From Pseudomonas sputi (GTDB lineage: Bacteria; Pseudomonadota; Gammaproteobacteria; Pseudomonadales; Pseudomonadaceae), in NCBI RefSeq assembly GCF_021603585.1, contig NZ_BQHI01000006.1, positions 62,001 to 126,000 on the forward strand: DNA of 64,000 nt, written 5' to 3'. The notes beneath the pieces were generated by a model. It searched no databases, was not told where the DNA came from, and worked only from the letters and a program-made list of their open reading frames with translations. Positions 48,960 through 60,524 of the stretch are shown here, one piece after another (the first letter of the stretch is position 1; each line of letters begins with the position of its first letter). The position numbers were made by a program, and so were the translations under genes.

Positions 48960-50351
48960 TCACACAATGCCAGTGGCGTAGAAAGTGCCGATCACCACGA
49001 AAACCGCCAGGGTCTTGATCAGCGTAATACAGAAAATGTCCTTGTAGGCCTCACGGTGAGTCAGGCCAGTGACGGCGAGCAGGGTAATCACCGCGCCGTT
49101 GTGCGGCAGGGTGTCCATGCCGCCGCTGGCCATGGCGGCCACCCGGTGCATGACCTCCAGCGGAATATTGGCGGCGTGGGCGGCGCTGATGAACTGCTCG
49201 GACATTGCCGCGAGCGCGATGCTCATGCCACCCGAGGCGGAACCGGTGATACCGGCCAGCAGCGTCACGGTGATCGCTTCGTTGACCAGCGGATTGGGAA
49301 TGCTTTTGAGCCAGTCGGCCAGCACCAGAAAACCCGGCAATGAGGCGATGACCGCGCCGAAACCGTATTCCGACGCGGTGTTCATCGCCGCCAGCAGCGC
49401 ACCGCTGACTGCGCTTTTACTGCCCTCGGCGAGTTTGCTGCGGATCGCCTGAAAGCCGAAGGCCAGCACCATCAGGATGCCCACCAGCAACGCCGCTTGC
49501 ACCGCCCAGATCGCCGTGAGCTTGGCGATTTCGGTGGTGACCGGCGCGGCCATGCCCGGCAGCGCGAGGCTGTGAGTCTTGCCGTACCACTGCGGAATCC
49601 ACTGGGTGAACAGCAGGTTCATGATGCCCACCGCCAGCAGCGGCGAAAGAGCGATCCACGGGTTCGGCAGTTTCAGGTCCTCGGCGGTTTCCGGTTCGTT
49701 GCGCAGTTCGGTGCCGTAGCCTTCACCGGCGCGCTGCGCCTTGTTGCGTTGGCGCTGCAAGAACAGCATGCCGGCGCAGAACACGAAAATCGTGCCGATC
49801 ACACCCAGCCACGGCGCCGCCCACGCGGTGGTGTTGAAGAAGGTGCTGGGGATGATGTTCTGGATCTGCGGCGTGCCGGGCAGGGCGTCCATGGTGAACG
49901 AGAACGCGCCGAGGGCGATGGTCGCCGGAATCAGGCGCTTGGGGATGTTGCTCTGACGGAACATTTCCGCGGCAAACGGATAGACCGCAAACACCACCAC
50001 GAACAGCGAAACGCCGCCGTAGGTGAGGAGGGCGCAGACCAGCACGATCACCAACATCGCCTGGCGGGTACCGAGCAAGCGAATCGCTGCCGCGACAATC
50101 GAGCGGGAGAAACCCGACAACTCGATCAGCTTGCCGAACACGGCGCCGAGCAGGAACACGGGAAAGTAGAGTTTGATGAAACCGACCATTTTCTCCATGA
50201 ACACCCCGGTGAACGCAGGGGCGACGGCGGACGGGTCGGTGAGCAGGACAGCGCCGAGGGCGGCGATCGGGGCAAAAAGGATAACGCTGTAGCCACGGTA
50301 GGCCGCGAGCATCAGCAGCGCGAGGGCTGCCAAGGCGATGATCACACTCAT
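48960..50351 (-). CDS. GntP-family permease, probable 3-hydroxybutyrate transporter
   Basis: A 463-residue inner-membrane transporter of the GntP family with about twelve hydrophobic segments. The start MSVIIALAALALLMLAAYRG and the conserved ALPGTPQIQNIIPSTFF and ASGGMDTLPHNGAVITLL motifs are family-like. GntP members carry gluconate and related hydroxy acids. Linkage to the dehydrogenase and synthetase genes indicates 3-hydroxybutyrate or acetoacetate as substrate. It is the first gene of the operon, 55 bp after the -12 element of a good sigma-54 promoter. Confidence 0.9.
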   Translation of the reverse strand: MSVIIALAALALLMLAAYRGYSVILFAPIAALGAVLLTDPSAVAPAFTGVFMEKMVGFIKLYFPVFLLGAVFGKLIELSGFSRSIVAAAIRLLGTRQAMLVIVLVCALLTYGGVSLFVVVFAVYPFAAEMFRQSNIPKRLIPATIALGAFSFTMDALPGTPQIQNIIPSTFFNTTAWAAPWLGVIGTIFVFCAGMLFLQRQRNKAQRAGEGYGTELRNEPETAEDLKLPNPWIALSPLLAVGIMNLLFTQWIPQWYGKTHSLALPGMAAPVTTEIAKLTAIWAVQAALLVGILMVLAFGFQAIRSKLAEGSKSAVSGALLAAMNTASEYGFGAVIASLPGFLVLADWLKSIPNPLVNEAITVTLLAGITGSASGGMSIALAAMSEQFISAAHAANIPLEVMHRVAAMASGGMDTLPHNGAVITLLAVTGLTHREAYKDIFCITLIKTLAVFVVIGTFYATGIV

Positions 50352-50405
50352 GGTGTGCTCCTTCGATTGTTATTTTTGTGGGTGAAACGGGTGTGGCCGA
50401 GGCTA

Positions 50406-50423
50406 TAGCGAGAACTGTGCCAG
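50406..50423 (-). promoter_or_regulatory. Sigma-54 (-24/-12) promoter of the 3-hydroxybutyrate operon
   Basis: Read on the minus strand, CTGGCACAGTTCTCGCTA has the invariant GG and GC exactly 10 bp apart and a full TGGCAC. It lies 55-72 bp before the GntP gene. A sigma-54-dependent activator gene lies immediately upstream, which makes the assignment strong. Confidence 0.8.
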
Positions 50424-50523
50424 CTAATTAAGTTGTTGAAATAAAAGGAGTTAGTTTGATTTTTGGCGGCGGTCTCTGGGGTTTTGTCTCGGTTTGGAGA
50501 CTTCTATGACTGAGAGGACGCTT

Positions 50524-50585
50524 TCGCGGGCAAGCCCGCTCCCACAGTTGAGCGAATTCCTCTGTGGGAGCGGGCTTGCCCGCGA
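50524..50585. repeat. REPIN (inverted REP doublet)
   Basis: Two perfect 23-bp inverted copies, each with core GCGGGCAAGCCCGCTCCCAC, are separated by 16 bp. This is the GCGGGCTTGCCCGCG-type REP of Pseudomonas, mobilised in trans by RAYT transposases. It lies between the regulator stop and the sigma-54 promoter. Confidence 0.9.
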
Positions 50586-50624
50586 CGCTTTTGATGTTGT
50601 CCCTCTATGGAGAATGATGTCTCT

Positions 50625-52040
<1,416 letters not shown>

Positions 52041-52080
52041 GGCGGCGTCCATCGGCGGAAGTCAGGTGGCGCGATTATGC

Positions 52081-53655
52081 CTATCCCGGATGCGCCGCGG
52101 CCAACAGCTCTTTGGTATAGGGATGCTGCGGTGAATCGAACACGTCATGGCTGGCGCCGCTTTCGACCACCTTGCCGTCCTTGATCACGATCATGTCGTG
52201 TGCGAGTGCGCGTACCACGGCCAGGTCGTGACTGATGAACAGGTAGGTCAGGCCGTGTTTTTCCTGAAGCTGGCGGAGCAGGGCGACCACCTGTTTCTGC
52301 ACCGTGCGGTCCAGTGCCGACGTCGGCTCGTCGAGCAGGATCAGCGCCGGTTTGAGCACCAGCGCCCGGGCGATGGCAATGCGTTGCCGCTGGCCACCGG
52401 AAAACTCGTGGGGATAGCGATGGCGGCTTTCCGGGTCGAGCCCGACTTCCTTGAGCACGCGGATCACCTGATCGTCGCACTCGTCGGCGGTGGACTGGCA
52501 ATGCACTTCCAGTCCCTCGCTGATGATTTGCGCCACTGACATGCGTGGGCTGAGGCTGCCGAACGGGTCCTGGAACACCACCTGCATCTGCCGGCGCCAT
52601 GGTCGCATTTGTTTCTGGTCGAGGCCGTCGAGCGCCGTGCCCTGGAAGCGAATGCTGCCCCTGGAGTCGAGCAGGCGCAGGATCGCCTGGCCGAGCGTCG
52701 ACTTGCCCGAACCGGACTCGCCGACGATGCCCAGCGTCTTGCCGCGCTGGATGTTCAGGCTGATACCGTCCACCGCACGCAGGTATTGCTTGCGCTGGAA
52801 CAACCCGCCGCCGACCGTGAAATCAACCCGCAGGTCAGCGACTTCGAGCACATTTTCGCGTTCGTCACGCGGGAGCGCTTCGCCTTCCGGTTCGGCGTTG
52901 AGCAGCACGCAGCTGTAAGGGTGTTTCGGTTCGGTGAACAGGGTTTCGCACGGCGCCTGCTCGACGATTTCCCCGGCCTTCATCACACATACACGTTGGG
53001 CGATGCTACGCACCAGATTGAGATCATGGCTGATCAGCAGCAGCGACATGCCCAGGCGCCGTTGCAGGGACTTGAGCAATAACAGGATCTTGCGCTGTAC
53101 GGTCACATCGAGGGCCGTGGTGGGCTCGTCGGCGATCAGCAGTTCAGGTTCGCAGGCCAGCGCCATGGCGATCATCACCCTTTGCCGCTGGCCGCCGGAC
53201 AGTTGATGCGGATAAGCCTTCAGCCGTTCTTTGGGCTTCTGAATACCGACCAGTTCGAGCAGTTCGAGGATCCGCGCCTGAGCCTCTTTGCCGCCGAGGC
53301 CTCGGTGCAGCAACAGGGTTTCGCCGATCTGCTTTTCAATCGTGTGCAACGGATTGAGCGAGGTCATCGGCTCCTGGAAAATCATGGCGATGCGGTTGCC
53401 CCGCAGGTCGCGCAGGGTCTTGGGTTCGGCGCCGACCAGTTCTTCGCCGCGGTAACGGATGCTGCCGGTGGTCCGGGCATCGCACTCAGGGAGCAGTTGC
53501 AGGATCGAGTGGGCGGTCACCGACTTGCCCGAACCCGATTCGCCGACCAGTGCCAGGCATTCGCCGGGGCGGATGTCCAGGCACAGGTTGCGCACCACGG
53601 TCTGGCCATGGAAGGCGACGCTGAGATCACGGATTTCGATCAGGTTGTCAGACAT
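52081..53655 (-). CDS. yejF: YejF-type peptide ABC transporter, fused ATP-binding protein
   Basis: A 524-residue protein with two ABC ATPase domains in one chain. Walker A GESGSGKS occurs near residue 38 and again near 325. [15 protein letters not shown] and [15 protein letters not shown] are the two signatures, and [14 protein letters not shown] and [14 protein letters not shown] the Walker B regions. YejF energises import of peptides such as microcin C. The start [15 protein letters not shown] follows the YejE-like gene by 13 bp; a start 12 codons earlier would run into that gene. It is the last gene of the yejABEF operon. Confidence 0.92.
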   Translation of the reverse strand: MSDNLIEIRDLSVAFHGQTVVRNLCLDIRPGECLALVGESGSGKSVTAHSILQLLPECDARTTGSIRYRGEELVGAEPKTLRDLRGNRIAMIFQEPMTSLNPLHTIEKQIGETLLLHRGLGGKEAQARILELLELVGIQKPKERLKAYPHQLSGGQRQRVMIAMALACEPELLIADEPTTALDVTVQRKILLLLKSLQRRLGMSLLLISHDLNLVRSIAQRVCVMKAGEIVEQAPCETLFTEPKHPYSCVLLNAEPEGEALPRDERENVLEVADLRVDFTVGGGLFQRKQYLRAVDGISLNIQRGKTLGIVGESGSGKSTLGQAILRLLDSRGSIRFQGTALDGLDQKQMRPWRRQMQVVFQDPFGSLSPRMSVAQIISEGLEVHCQSTADECDDQVIRVLKEVGLDPESRHRYPHEFSGGQRQRIAIARALVLKPALILLDEPTSALDRTVQKQVVALLRQLQEKHGLTYLFISHDLAVVRALAHDMIVIKDGKVVESGASHDVFDSPQHPYTKELLAAAHPG

Positions 53656-53668
53656 ATCAAGGATCCGT

Positions 53669-54691
53669 TCATGAACGCGGGTCAAAGGCATCGCGCAACG
53701 CTTCGCCGATGAATACCAAGAGGGAAAGAATCAGCGCCAAAGTGAAAAACGCGGTCAAGCCGAGCCACGGCGCCTGCAGGTTCTGCTTGCCCTGACCGAT
53801 CAGCTCGCCCAGCGACGCGCTGCCGGCGGGCATGCCGAAGCCGAGGAAATCCAGTGCGGTCAGAGTGGAAATCGCCCCGGTCAGAATGAAGGGCAGGTAG
53901 CTCAGTGTCGCGTTCATCGCGTTGGGCAGGATGTGCCGGACAATCACTTTGCGATCGCTCAAGCCCAGGGCTCGCGCAGCCTTGACGTACTCGAGGTTGC
54001 GCCCGCGCAGAAACTCGGCGCGTACCACGTCCACCAGCGCCAGCCAGGAAAACAGCGCCATGATCCCCAGCAGCCACCAGAAGTTCGGCTCGACGAAGCC
54101 TGACAGGATGATCAGCAGGTAAAGCACCGGCAACCCCGACCAGACTTCCAGCAAGCGCTGGCCCAACAGATCGACCCAGCCCCCGTAATAGCCCTGCAGG
54201 GCACCGGCCGCGATGCCGATCAGGGCACTGACGAAGGTCAGCATCAGGGCGAACAGGATCGACACCCGTGCGCCGAAAATCACTCGAGCCAGCACGTCGC
54301 GCGCCTGATCGTCGGTGCCCAGCCAGTTGACCGAAGTCGGCGGGCTCGGAGCCGGTTTGTCGAGGTCGTAGTTCGGGGTGTCGTCACTGAACGGGATTGG
54401 CGGAAACAGCAGCCAGCCACCGTCCTTGCGGATCAGCTTCTGCACATAGTCGCTGCGGTAATCGGCCTGGAACGGCAGTTGCCCGCCGAACTCCTGTTCG
54501 GTGTGGCGCTTGAACACCGGGAAGTACCATTGGCCCTGATAGCTGACCATCAACGGTTTGTCGTTGGCGATCAGTTCGCCGCCGAGGCTGAGCAGGAACA
54601 GGCCGATGAACAGCCACAGTGACCACCAGCCCCGGCGGTTTTTCTTGAAGCGTTCGAAACGGCGACGGCCCAGAGGCGAGAGCTTGAACAT
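53669..54691 (-). CDS. yejE: YejE-type peptide ABC transporter permease
   Basis: A 340-residue inner-membrane permease of the DppC/OppC group, subtype YejE. After the N-terminal segment WSLWLFIGLFLLSLGGELIA comes a long periplasmic insert with DKPLMVSYQGQWYFPVF, typical of YejE. The BPD permease domain and EAA loop follow (EYVKAARALGLSDRKVIVRHILPNAMN, read in parts). The start [18 protein letters not shown] shares a 1-nt overlap with the yejB-like stop. It pairs with that permease to form the channel. Confidence 0.92.
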   Translation of the reverse strand: MFKLSPLGRRRFERFKKNRRGWWSLWLFIGLFLLSLGGELIANDKPLMVSYQGQWYFPVFKRHTEQEFGGQLPFQADYRSDYVQKLIRKDGGWLLFPPIPFSDDTPNYDLDKPAPSPPTSVNWLGTDDQARDVLARVIFGARVSILFALMLTFVSALIGIAAGALQGYYGGWVDLLGQRLLEVWSGLPVLYLLIILSGFVEPNFWWLLGIMALFSWLALVDVVRAEFLRGRNLEYVKAARALGLSDRKVIVRHILPNAMNATLSYLPFILTGAISTLTALDFLGFGMPAGSASLGELIGQGKQNLQAPWLGLTAFFTLALILSLLVFIGEALRDAFDPRS

Positions 54692-55752
54692 CAGGCATTC
54701 CTCGCGGCGAAGTCGATACGCGGGTCGACCAGGGTGTAGCACAGGTCGCCGATCAGTTTTATCAGGAGGCCAAACAGGGTGAAGATGAACAGCGAGCCGA
54801 ACACCACCGGATAGTCACGGGACACCGCCGCTTCGTAACTCATGCGCCCCAGGCCGTCGAGGGAGAAGATCACCTCGATCAGCAATGAACCGGCGAAGAA
54901 TACGCTGATGAACGCCTGGGGAATGCCCGACACCACCAGCAGCATCGCGTTACGGAACACGTGTCCATAGAGCACCCGGTTTTCGCTCAGGCCTTTGGCG
55001 CGCGCGGTGACCACGTATTGCCGGGTGATTTCATTGAGGAACGAGTTCTTGGTGAGGATGGTCAGGGTGGCGAAACCCCCGATCACCAGCGCCGTGACCG
55101 GCAACACCAGGTGCCAGAAGTAGTCGGTGATCTTGCCCAGCGTCGACAGGGATTCGAAGTTGTCGGACACCAGCCCGCGTACCGGAAACCAGTTCAGCGA
55201 TGTGCCGCCGGCGAACACCACGATCAGGAACATCGCGAACAGGAATGCCGGCATGGCGTAGCCAATGATGATCGCCGTGCTGCTCCAGATATCGAAATGG
55301 CTGCCGTGGTGCACGGCCTTGCGAATGCCCAGCGGGATCGACACCAGATAAGTGATCAACGTCGCCCACAGCCCGAGGGAAAGGGTGACCGGCATTTTTT
55401 GCAGGATCAGGTCGGTGACTGTAGCGCCCCGAAAGAAACTCTTGCCGAAGTCCAGCTGCGCGTAATTCTTGAGCATCAGCCACAGGCGTTCATGGGCCGG
55501 CTTGTCGAAACCGTACTGCTTTTCGATGTCCTTGATCAGCTGCGGATCGAGGCCGCGACTGGCGCGGGAGGTGCCGCTCATGGTCTCGCTCGCACCGCCG
55601 CCGACACCGGCGCCGCCGATGCCTTGCAAGTGGGCGATGGCCTGTTCCACCGGACCACCCGGCGCGGCCTGGATGATCACGAAGTTGACCAGCAGAATAA
55701 TCACCAGCGTCGGGATGATCAGCAGCAGGCGCCGCAGTATGTAAGCCCACAT
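54691..55752 (-). CDS. yejB: YejB-type peptide ABC transporter permease
   Basis: A 353-residue DppB-type permease. The N-terminal segment [21 protein letters not shown] is classical. A YejB-like glycine-rich loop follows ([17 protein letters not shown]), and the EAA loop is [21 protein letters not shown], split across residues 270-290. The start [11 protein letters not shown] overlaps the solute-binding gene stop by 1 nt. It functions with YejE, YejF and YejA in peptide uptake. Confidence 0.92.
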   Translation of the reverse strand: MWAYILRRLLLIIPTLVIILLVNFVIIQAAPGGPVEQAIAHLQGIGGAGVGGGASETMSGTSRASRGLDPQLIKDIEKQYGFDKPAHERLWLMLKNYAQLDFGKSFFRGATVTDLILQKMPVTLSLGLWATLITYLVSIPLGIRKAVHHGSHFDIWSSTAIIIGYAMPAFLFAMFLIVVFAGGTSLNWFPVRGLVSDNFESLSTLGKITDYFWHLVLPVTALVIGGFATLTILTKNSFLNEITRQYVVTARAKGLSENRVLYGHVFRNAMLLVVSGIPQAFISVFFAGSLLIEVIFSLDGLGRMSYEAAVSRDYPVVFGSLFIFTLFGLLIKLIGDLCYTLVDPRIDFAARNA

Positions 55753-57620
55753 CAGTGCGGCCCTCCGGGTCTGCCACGGCTGATTTTCTCGGCCGTCATT
55801 TGCTGGTTGGTCAGCGGCGTACGGCTGATTTCCCACCAGCTCTCGATCGCTTCGTCATTGCTTGCCTGCACAGTGGGAATGCCGAAGCGGTTCCACCACA
55901 CGGTCGACGTGCCCGGCGGGTAATAGTTGGGAATCCAGTAGTAGTTCCATTGCAGTACCCGATCCAGTGCATGGGCGTAACGCAGCATGTCGGCCTGGGT
56001 CGAGGCGCGGATCAGACCGTTGATCAAGGTGTCGACCGCCGGGTTCTTCAGCACCATGTAATTGTTGGCACCGGGGTCGTTGGCCGATGCGGAACCGAAG
56101 TAGTTCAACAGTTCAGCGCCGGGTGACGTGGTGACTGGGTAACCGGTGACGATCATGTCGTAGTCGCGGCTCATCAGGCGGTTGACGTACTGCGAGGCGT
56201 CGATGCGGCGGATGTCGAGGTTGATGCCGATCTGTTTCAGGGTGCGCTTGTACGGCAGCAGCAGGCGATCCATGCCGTTCTGGCTGACCAGGAAGGTGAA
56301 GCTCAACGGCTCGCCCTGGGCGTTGACCAACTGGTCGCCATCGGGTTTCCAGCCGGCCTGTTCCAGCAGCTCCAGCGCTTGCAGTTGCTTGTCGCGGATA
56401 ATGCCGCTGCCATCGGTTTTCGGCGCTTCGAAGACCTGGGTGAACACCTCGTCGGGAATCTGTCCGCGCAAGGGCTCGAGTATCTTCAGTTCGGCAGCAT
56501 CCGGCAGCCGTCGGGCGGCGAGATCAGTGTTGGAGAAGTAACTCTGCTGGCGGATGTACATGTTGCGCATCATCTGCCGGTTGCTCCATTCGAAATCCCA
56601 GAGCATGGCCAGCGCCTGGCGTACCCGGCGATCCTGGAACATCGGCTTTTGCAGGTTGAACACAAAGCCTTGTGCCGACTGCGGCGCTTCGGTGGCCAAG
56701 TGAGCCTTTTGCAGGCGACCGTCGCTCAGGGCCGGGCTGTCATAACCGATGGAATAGCCGGTGGCGGAGAATTCACGGTTGTAGTCGTAGGCGCCACCGC
56801 GCAGGACCTGGCGGGCGACGTCGGTGTCGCCAAAGTACTCGATGCTGAAATGGTCGAAGTTGTACAGGCCGCGGCTGACCGGCAGGTCCTTGCCCCACCA
56901 GTCGGGATTGCGTTCAAAGGTGATGCTGCGCCCTGAGTCGACTTTGCCCACCCGATACGGACCGCTGCCCAGCGGCGGTTCATAGCCGCCACCGCCGGCG
57001 AAGTCCCGGGTCTTCCACCAATGTTCGGGAAATACCGGCAGGGTCGCGATGTCCAGCGGCAGGGTGCGGTTTTCGTTGTTTTTGAAATCGAAGCGTACGG
57101 TAAGCGGGGCTTCCACTTCGACGCCTTTGACGTCTGCGAACTGGGTGCGATAACGCAGGCTGCCCTGGGTCATCAGCAAATCATGGGTATAACGCACGTC
57201 TTCGGCGGTGATCGGTTTGCCATCGGCGAAGCGGGCCTTGGGGTTGATGAAGAAGCGCAGGGACAGGCCGTCATCCGAGCGTTCCATTTTCTGCGCCACC
57301 AGACCGTATACGGTGTAGGGCTCGTCGAGCGAGCGCTGGGCCAGCGGGGAATACAGCAAGCCGTCGATCTGGCTGACGCCGATGCCTTTGTCGATGTACG
57401 GCAGGACATGGTCGAAGTGGCCGATCTCGATGGCCGAGCGGCGCATCGTCCCGCCCTTGGGAGCCTGGGCGTTGGTGTAATCGAAGTGACTGAAACCGGG
57501 CGGGTACTTTGCCGGTTCGCCATAGACGGTCATCGCGTGCTGCGGTGCGGCGTCCACACCAGTGATCCCAAGCAGCAGGGTCACGGCAGTGAACATCAAA
57601 GTCGGGAAAGCCAGTCGCAT
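55752..57620 (-). CDS. yejA: YejA-type extracellular peptide-binding protein
   Basis: A 622-residue periplasmic SBP family 5 protein. The signal peptide is [20 protein letters not shown] with cleavage after DAA near residue 25. [20 protein letters not shown] and [20 protein letters not shown] are typical of the YejA subgroup. It delivers peptides to the YejB/YejE/YejF importer. The ATG at 57620 gives a proper signal peptide; the upstream in-frame start is rejected. It is the first gene of the four-gene operon, all joined by overlaps or short gaps. Confidence 0.92.
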   Translation of the reverse strand: MRLAFPTLMFTAVTLLLGITGVDAAPQHAMTVYGEPAKYPPGFSHFDYTNAQAPKGGTMRRSAIEIGHFDHVLPYIDKGIGVSQIDGLLYSPLAQRSLDEPYTVYGLVAQKMERSDDGLSLRFFINPKARFADGKPITAEDVRYTHDLLMTQGSLRYRTQFADVKGVEVEAPLTVRFDFKNNENRTLPLDIATLPVFPEHWWKTRDFAGGGGYEPPLGSGPYRVGKVDSGRSITFERNPDWWGKDLPVSRGLYNFDHFSIEYFGDTDVARQVLRGGAYDYNREFSATGYSIGYDSPALSDGRLQKAHLATEAPQSAQGFVFNLQKPMFQDRRVRQALAMLWDFEWSNRQMMRNMYIRQQSYFSNTDLAARRLPDAAELKILEPLRGQIPDEVFTQVFEAPKTDGSGIIRDKQLQALELLEQAGWKPDGDQLVNAQGEPLSFTFLVSQNGMDRLLLPYKRTLKQIGINLDIRRIDASQYVNRLMSRDYDMIVTGYPVTTSPGAELLNYFGSASANDPGANNYMVLKNPAVDTLINGLIRASTQADMLRYAHALDRVLQWNYYWIPNYYPPGTSTVWWNRFGIPTVQASNDEAIESWWEISRTPLTNQQMTAEKISRGRPGGPH

Positions 57621-57701
57621 TGTCAGCCTTAAAGCCGGGTAATCGATAAGCGCAATTTGTACGCGAGCGGCGCGCGGTTCGCCAGCGGTGTGGTGTAACC
57701 G

Positions 57702-57733
57702 AAACAAAACGGCCCGCCATCAGGCGGGCCGTT
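57702..57733 (-). terminator. Intrinsic terminator of the second parvulin gene
   Basis: An 11-bp stem (AACGGCCCGCC with GGCGGGCCGTT) and a 4-nt loop are followed on the minus strand by GTTTTGTTTC. It lies 22 bp past the stop codon and separates the parvulin from the peptide transporter operon. Confidence 0.8.
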
Positions 57734-57754
57734 GCGCAGCAGGTCGGGCAGGGA

Positions 57755-58036
57755 TCAGTCCTGACGGCTGGTGACTTCCAGCAGGTGGTAGCCAAACTGG
57801 GTCTTGACCGGGCCTTGCACGACGTTGATCGGCGCGCTGAATACCACGGTGTCGAATTCCTTGACCATCTGGCCAGGGCCGAACGAACCCAGATCGCCGC
57901 CCTGACGGCTGGACGGGCAGGTGGAGTTGGCCTTGGCCACTTCGGCGAAATCGGCGCCACCTTCGATCTGGGCCTTGAGTTCGTTGCACTTGGCTTCGCT
58001 GGAAACCAGGATGTGGCGGGCAGTGGCTTTAGCCAT
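57755..58036 (-). CDS. ppiC: Parvulin-type peptidyl-prolyl isomerase PpiC
   Basis: A 93-residue cytoplasmic parvulin. The motifs MAKATARHILVSSEAKCNEL, STCPSSRQGGDLGSFGPGQMV and VKTQFGYHLLEVTSR are all present and close to E. coli PpiC. The start MAKATARHIL (ATG at 58036) is the natural N-terminus; a start five codons earlier is possible. It is a paralogue of the gene at 42053-42328 and looks like the more canonical copy. It is a monocistronic gene with its own terminator. Confidence 0.93.
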   Translation of the reverse strand: MAKATARHILVSSEAKCNELKAQIEGGADFAEVAKANSTCPSSRQGGDLGSFGPGQMVKEFDTVVFSAPINVVQGPVKTQFGYHLLEVTSRQD

Positions 58037-58132
58037 GGGAACACTCTCCAATCAAATCAGTAAAGGGGGGAGCCTACCGGATTCAGTGGCCGATTTCTCG
58101 GCAAAGTTCCGTTCGCTCGTCTGATGTGACAT

Positions 58133-59002
58133 CTACAGATCAGCGGCCTGAAGGCGCAAGGCATGCTCGACATAGAGACTTATGGCGTCGTCAGCCATGG
58201 CAGGTTGTCCGCTGGATCGCCGCAGAGTGTGCAAATGATCGAGGGAGTAGTCTGAGCGGATCACGGTGCCCAGGTGAGAGCTGAAGCGTCCGACCAGTCC
58301 GTCGTTCTGGGCGAGCTCTGTAATAAAGTATTCCGAGAGGGCGCGACAGATGCTCTGGACAGGGTCGAGCGACGGCCCTTCGAATTGCGGCACGACACCG
58401 CTCCACGAAAAATAGCGAACGCCATTGACCCATTCTGCACCGTGACCGCCCCAGACCTCGGGCAGACCCTGCGGGTATTTGTCATTGAAGTTGCCGACGC
58501 CCTCCGTCGTCAAGGCCCCCAGCGCCGCCAGTGCGCGGTGCGGCAATGCCTTCTGCCCGCTGAGCAGGGACAGAAAATCGGCGAACCGGGTCGCTACATT
58601 CTGTGCCACGACCTCCGGCAGTCTTCCAGGTACCAGCGCCTTGCGCAGAAAGTCCGCCAGTTCCGAACCGTGATTTGGCCCGCTGACCGACGTAACGGAT
58701 GCAACGTTGTGTGGGGCTAGCGCTGCAGCATAGCGTGCTGCGAGTGCGCCTTGACTGTGACCGATCAGGTTGACTTTGGTCGCGCCTGTGCCTCTCAGCA
58801 CCGTGTCGATTTGCAAGAGCAGTTGCTCCCCGCGAATTTCATTGTCATGGATGGCCGACAGATGAGGCACAAACACCTGCGCGCCGGCAGCCTTGAGCGC
58901 CTGCTTGACGTCGTGGAACAGTTCGAACGGGCCAATGCGCTCGAATCCGAACAGGCCATGCACCAAAAGAATGGGATGATTGGTTGTCGCATTTAGTAGC
59001 AT
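58133..59002 (-). CDS. Lipase-like alpha/beta hydrolase without signal peptide
   Basis: A 289-residue alpha/beta hydrolase aligned with Pseudomonas family I triacylglycerol lipases. The oxyanion region is PILLVHGLFGF. The catalytic triad appears as Ser83 (GHSQG), Asp234 (NDGLVG) and His256 (LDHLHT). SSHLGTVIRSDY matches the calcium-binding region. Three features differ from secreted relatives: no signal peptide, no neighbouring foldase gene, and both disulfide cysteines are replaced (VWGGHG and VGRFSSH). It is therefore probably an intracellular esterase or lipase that folds without Lif. Substrate unknown. Confidence 0.85.
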   Translation of the reverse strand: MLLNATTNHPILLVHGLFGFERIGPFELFHDVKQALKAAGAQVFVPHLSAIHDNEIRGEQLLLQIDTVLRGTGATKVNLIGHSQGALAARYAAALAPHNVASVTSVSGPNHGSELADFLRKALVPGRLPEVVAQNVATRFADFLSLLSGQKALPHRALAALGALTTEGVGNFNDKYPQGLPEVWGGHGAEWVNGVRYFSWSGVVPQFEGPSLDPVQSICRALSEYFITELAQNDGLVGRFSSHLGTVIRSDYSLDHLHTLRRSSGQPAMADDAISLYVEHALRLQAADL

Positions 59003-59342
59003 TTTTCGTCCTTGATCGCAGATGATCGTCGATGTTTTCTGCGTGTCACTCTAAAACAGTCGTGCGCCTTGGGATGCCTGAAGAATCGCCATCATGTGTT
59101 GGAAACTGGATCAATGCGTGTATGAATGTTCACTTCTGCATGAACTCCACTTCGGAACATTCAGACAGCTCCCACCTCATCGAAAGTACTTTCCCCCTTT
59201 TTGCCTACTTCCTTTAGTGCGTTTGGCCATGGCTTGAGCGGTGAGGAGCTGACATCCGATTGAGGGTTAAGCGGTTTAAATAGAGGCTCTTCGACGCAGC
59301 GCTCAGGCGACGTGTCATTTCCAGGGAATGGAGAGGCGACTG
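59003..59342. other. Intergenic region between divergent genes
   Basis: No gene or RNA is recognised in these 340 bp, which are less GC-rich than the surroundings. They must contain the promoters of the lipase-like gene and of the three-repeat protein. The only element I can support is the ribosome site GGAGAGG at 59330-59336. Confidence 0.5.
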
Positions 59343-60464
59343 ATGAATGATGTACAAGCAACGGTCCTGCAAGACCTGCAAGAAAAGGACACATGGAGGG
59401 GAGATGACAGCCTTCAGTCGTTCCGACTGTGTCGGGAGGGCGCAGGGGCTTTGCCGTTGCCGGCGCCCACACTGGACTCGATAGTCGGCGCTGTCGTTGA
59501 CCCGTCATTGAGCAAGGTTGTCGTGCGGATTGCGCCCTGGCCTGAAATGGCATGCGGGGACAGGGTCGTACTGAGCTGGCATGGTCTCGATATGGAAGGC
59601 TTGCCGTATCGCCACGAGGTTGCGAGATCTGTCAGTGAAAGGCAGGTGGGCAAAGACATCGTTCTGATCGTGCGGGACGTCCACATTGCCGCGCTGGACG
59701 GGGGCACGCTGGAGGTTTTCTGGACATTGAACAGTGTCTCCAGATCGGCGCCTGTCTCTTCGTCGCGCATACAACTGGACGTCGGAGACGTCCGCTACAG
59801 TCTGTTACCGGTCCTCGTTGAGGATGCCGTCCGAGGCTGCCTCGATCCGGCTCGCGTACCCGACGGAACGACCGCCATCCTTCAACCCTATGCCGGGATG
59901 GGGCCAGGCGACCGGGTGGAGTTGATCTGGCAGGGGCCTTCACCGCAGGCGTCGTTTCGAGACAACCTGATCGTTGAATTCTTTGCTGTCGGTCAGCCCC
60001 TCGTGTTCGGTGTCGCGCCCGAATTCATCGCCCCGCATTCAGGCGGCGAGGTGTCGGTCCGCTACCGTGTCGAGCAGAAAAGCGGAGCCGTTCGTGAGTC
60101 AGGCGTTACGCGGGTCAGCATCGCTCCGTTGACACGAGGCGAGCTACCGGCACCCCGGGTGCTTGAAGCGGAGGACGGCGTGCTTGATATGCAGGACGCT
60201 GCCGATGGCATCAGCGTGATGATAAGTGATGCGCAGGTGGAGGAGGGCGAGCTGGTTTATCTCAAGTGCGACGGCGAATCGTTCTTCCATAGGGACGACC
60301 GGGAAATCATCGAAGGGATGGCCATGCAGCCTTTGGTCTTCATCGTGCCTTACCGGTTCTGGCGCGAGCATGCGAACACTGTTGTACGGTTGTCCTACTC
60401 GGTTGAGCGGCTGGATGATGTCAGTCAGGAATCCGGGGTGACCCTGGTGCGTGTTCAGGCTTGA
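59343..60464 (+). CDS. Hypothetical protein with three Ig-like repeats
   Basis: A 373-residue protein with no signal peptide or membrane segment. After about 35 N-terminal residues it consists of three beta-rich repeats of roughly 110 residues. Each begins near L-P-x-P-x-(V/L)-x-x-A and contains a GDRV.L.W or GELVYLKC strand and a late V.VRYRVEQ-type or VRLSYSVERL-type strand. In repeats 2 and 3 this is followed by (R)ESGVTxVxxx. The pattern suggests tandem Ig-like domains as in some Pseudomonas surface or toxin-associated proteins. Function is unknown. The ATG at 59343 follows GGAGAGG by 6 nt, so the start is well supported. Confidence 0.7.
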   Translation: MNDVQATVLQDLQEKDTWRGDDSLQSFRLCREGAGALPLPAPTLDSIVGAVVDPSLSKVVVRIAPWPEMACGDRVVLSWHGLDMEGLPYRHEVARSVSERQVGKDIVLIVRDVHIAALDGGTLEVFWTLNSVSRSAPVSSSRIQLDVGDVRYSLLPVLVEDAVRGCLDPARVPDGTTAILQPYAGMGPGDRVELIWQGPSPQASFRDNLIVEFFAVGQPLVFGVAPEFIAPHSGGEVSVRYRVEQKSGAVRESGVTRVSIAPLTRGELPAPRVLEAEDGVLDMQDAADGISVMISDAQVEEGELVYLKCDGESFFHRDDREIIEGMAMQPLVFIVPYRFWREHANTVVRLSYSVERLDDVSQESGVTLVRVQA

Positions 60465-60524
60465 CCCATCGATGCCGAAGTAGCCCGCCCTCCATTGAAA
60501 CTCGGCGAAGGGCGGTGCTCATCA

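Noticed and set aside
59032-59217. Plus-strand ORF of 61 codons in the lipase upstream gap
   Set aside because: No ribosome site, cysteine/histidine-rich random composition and no domain.
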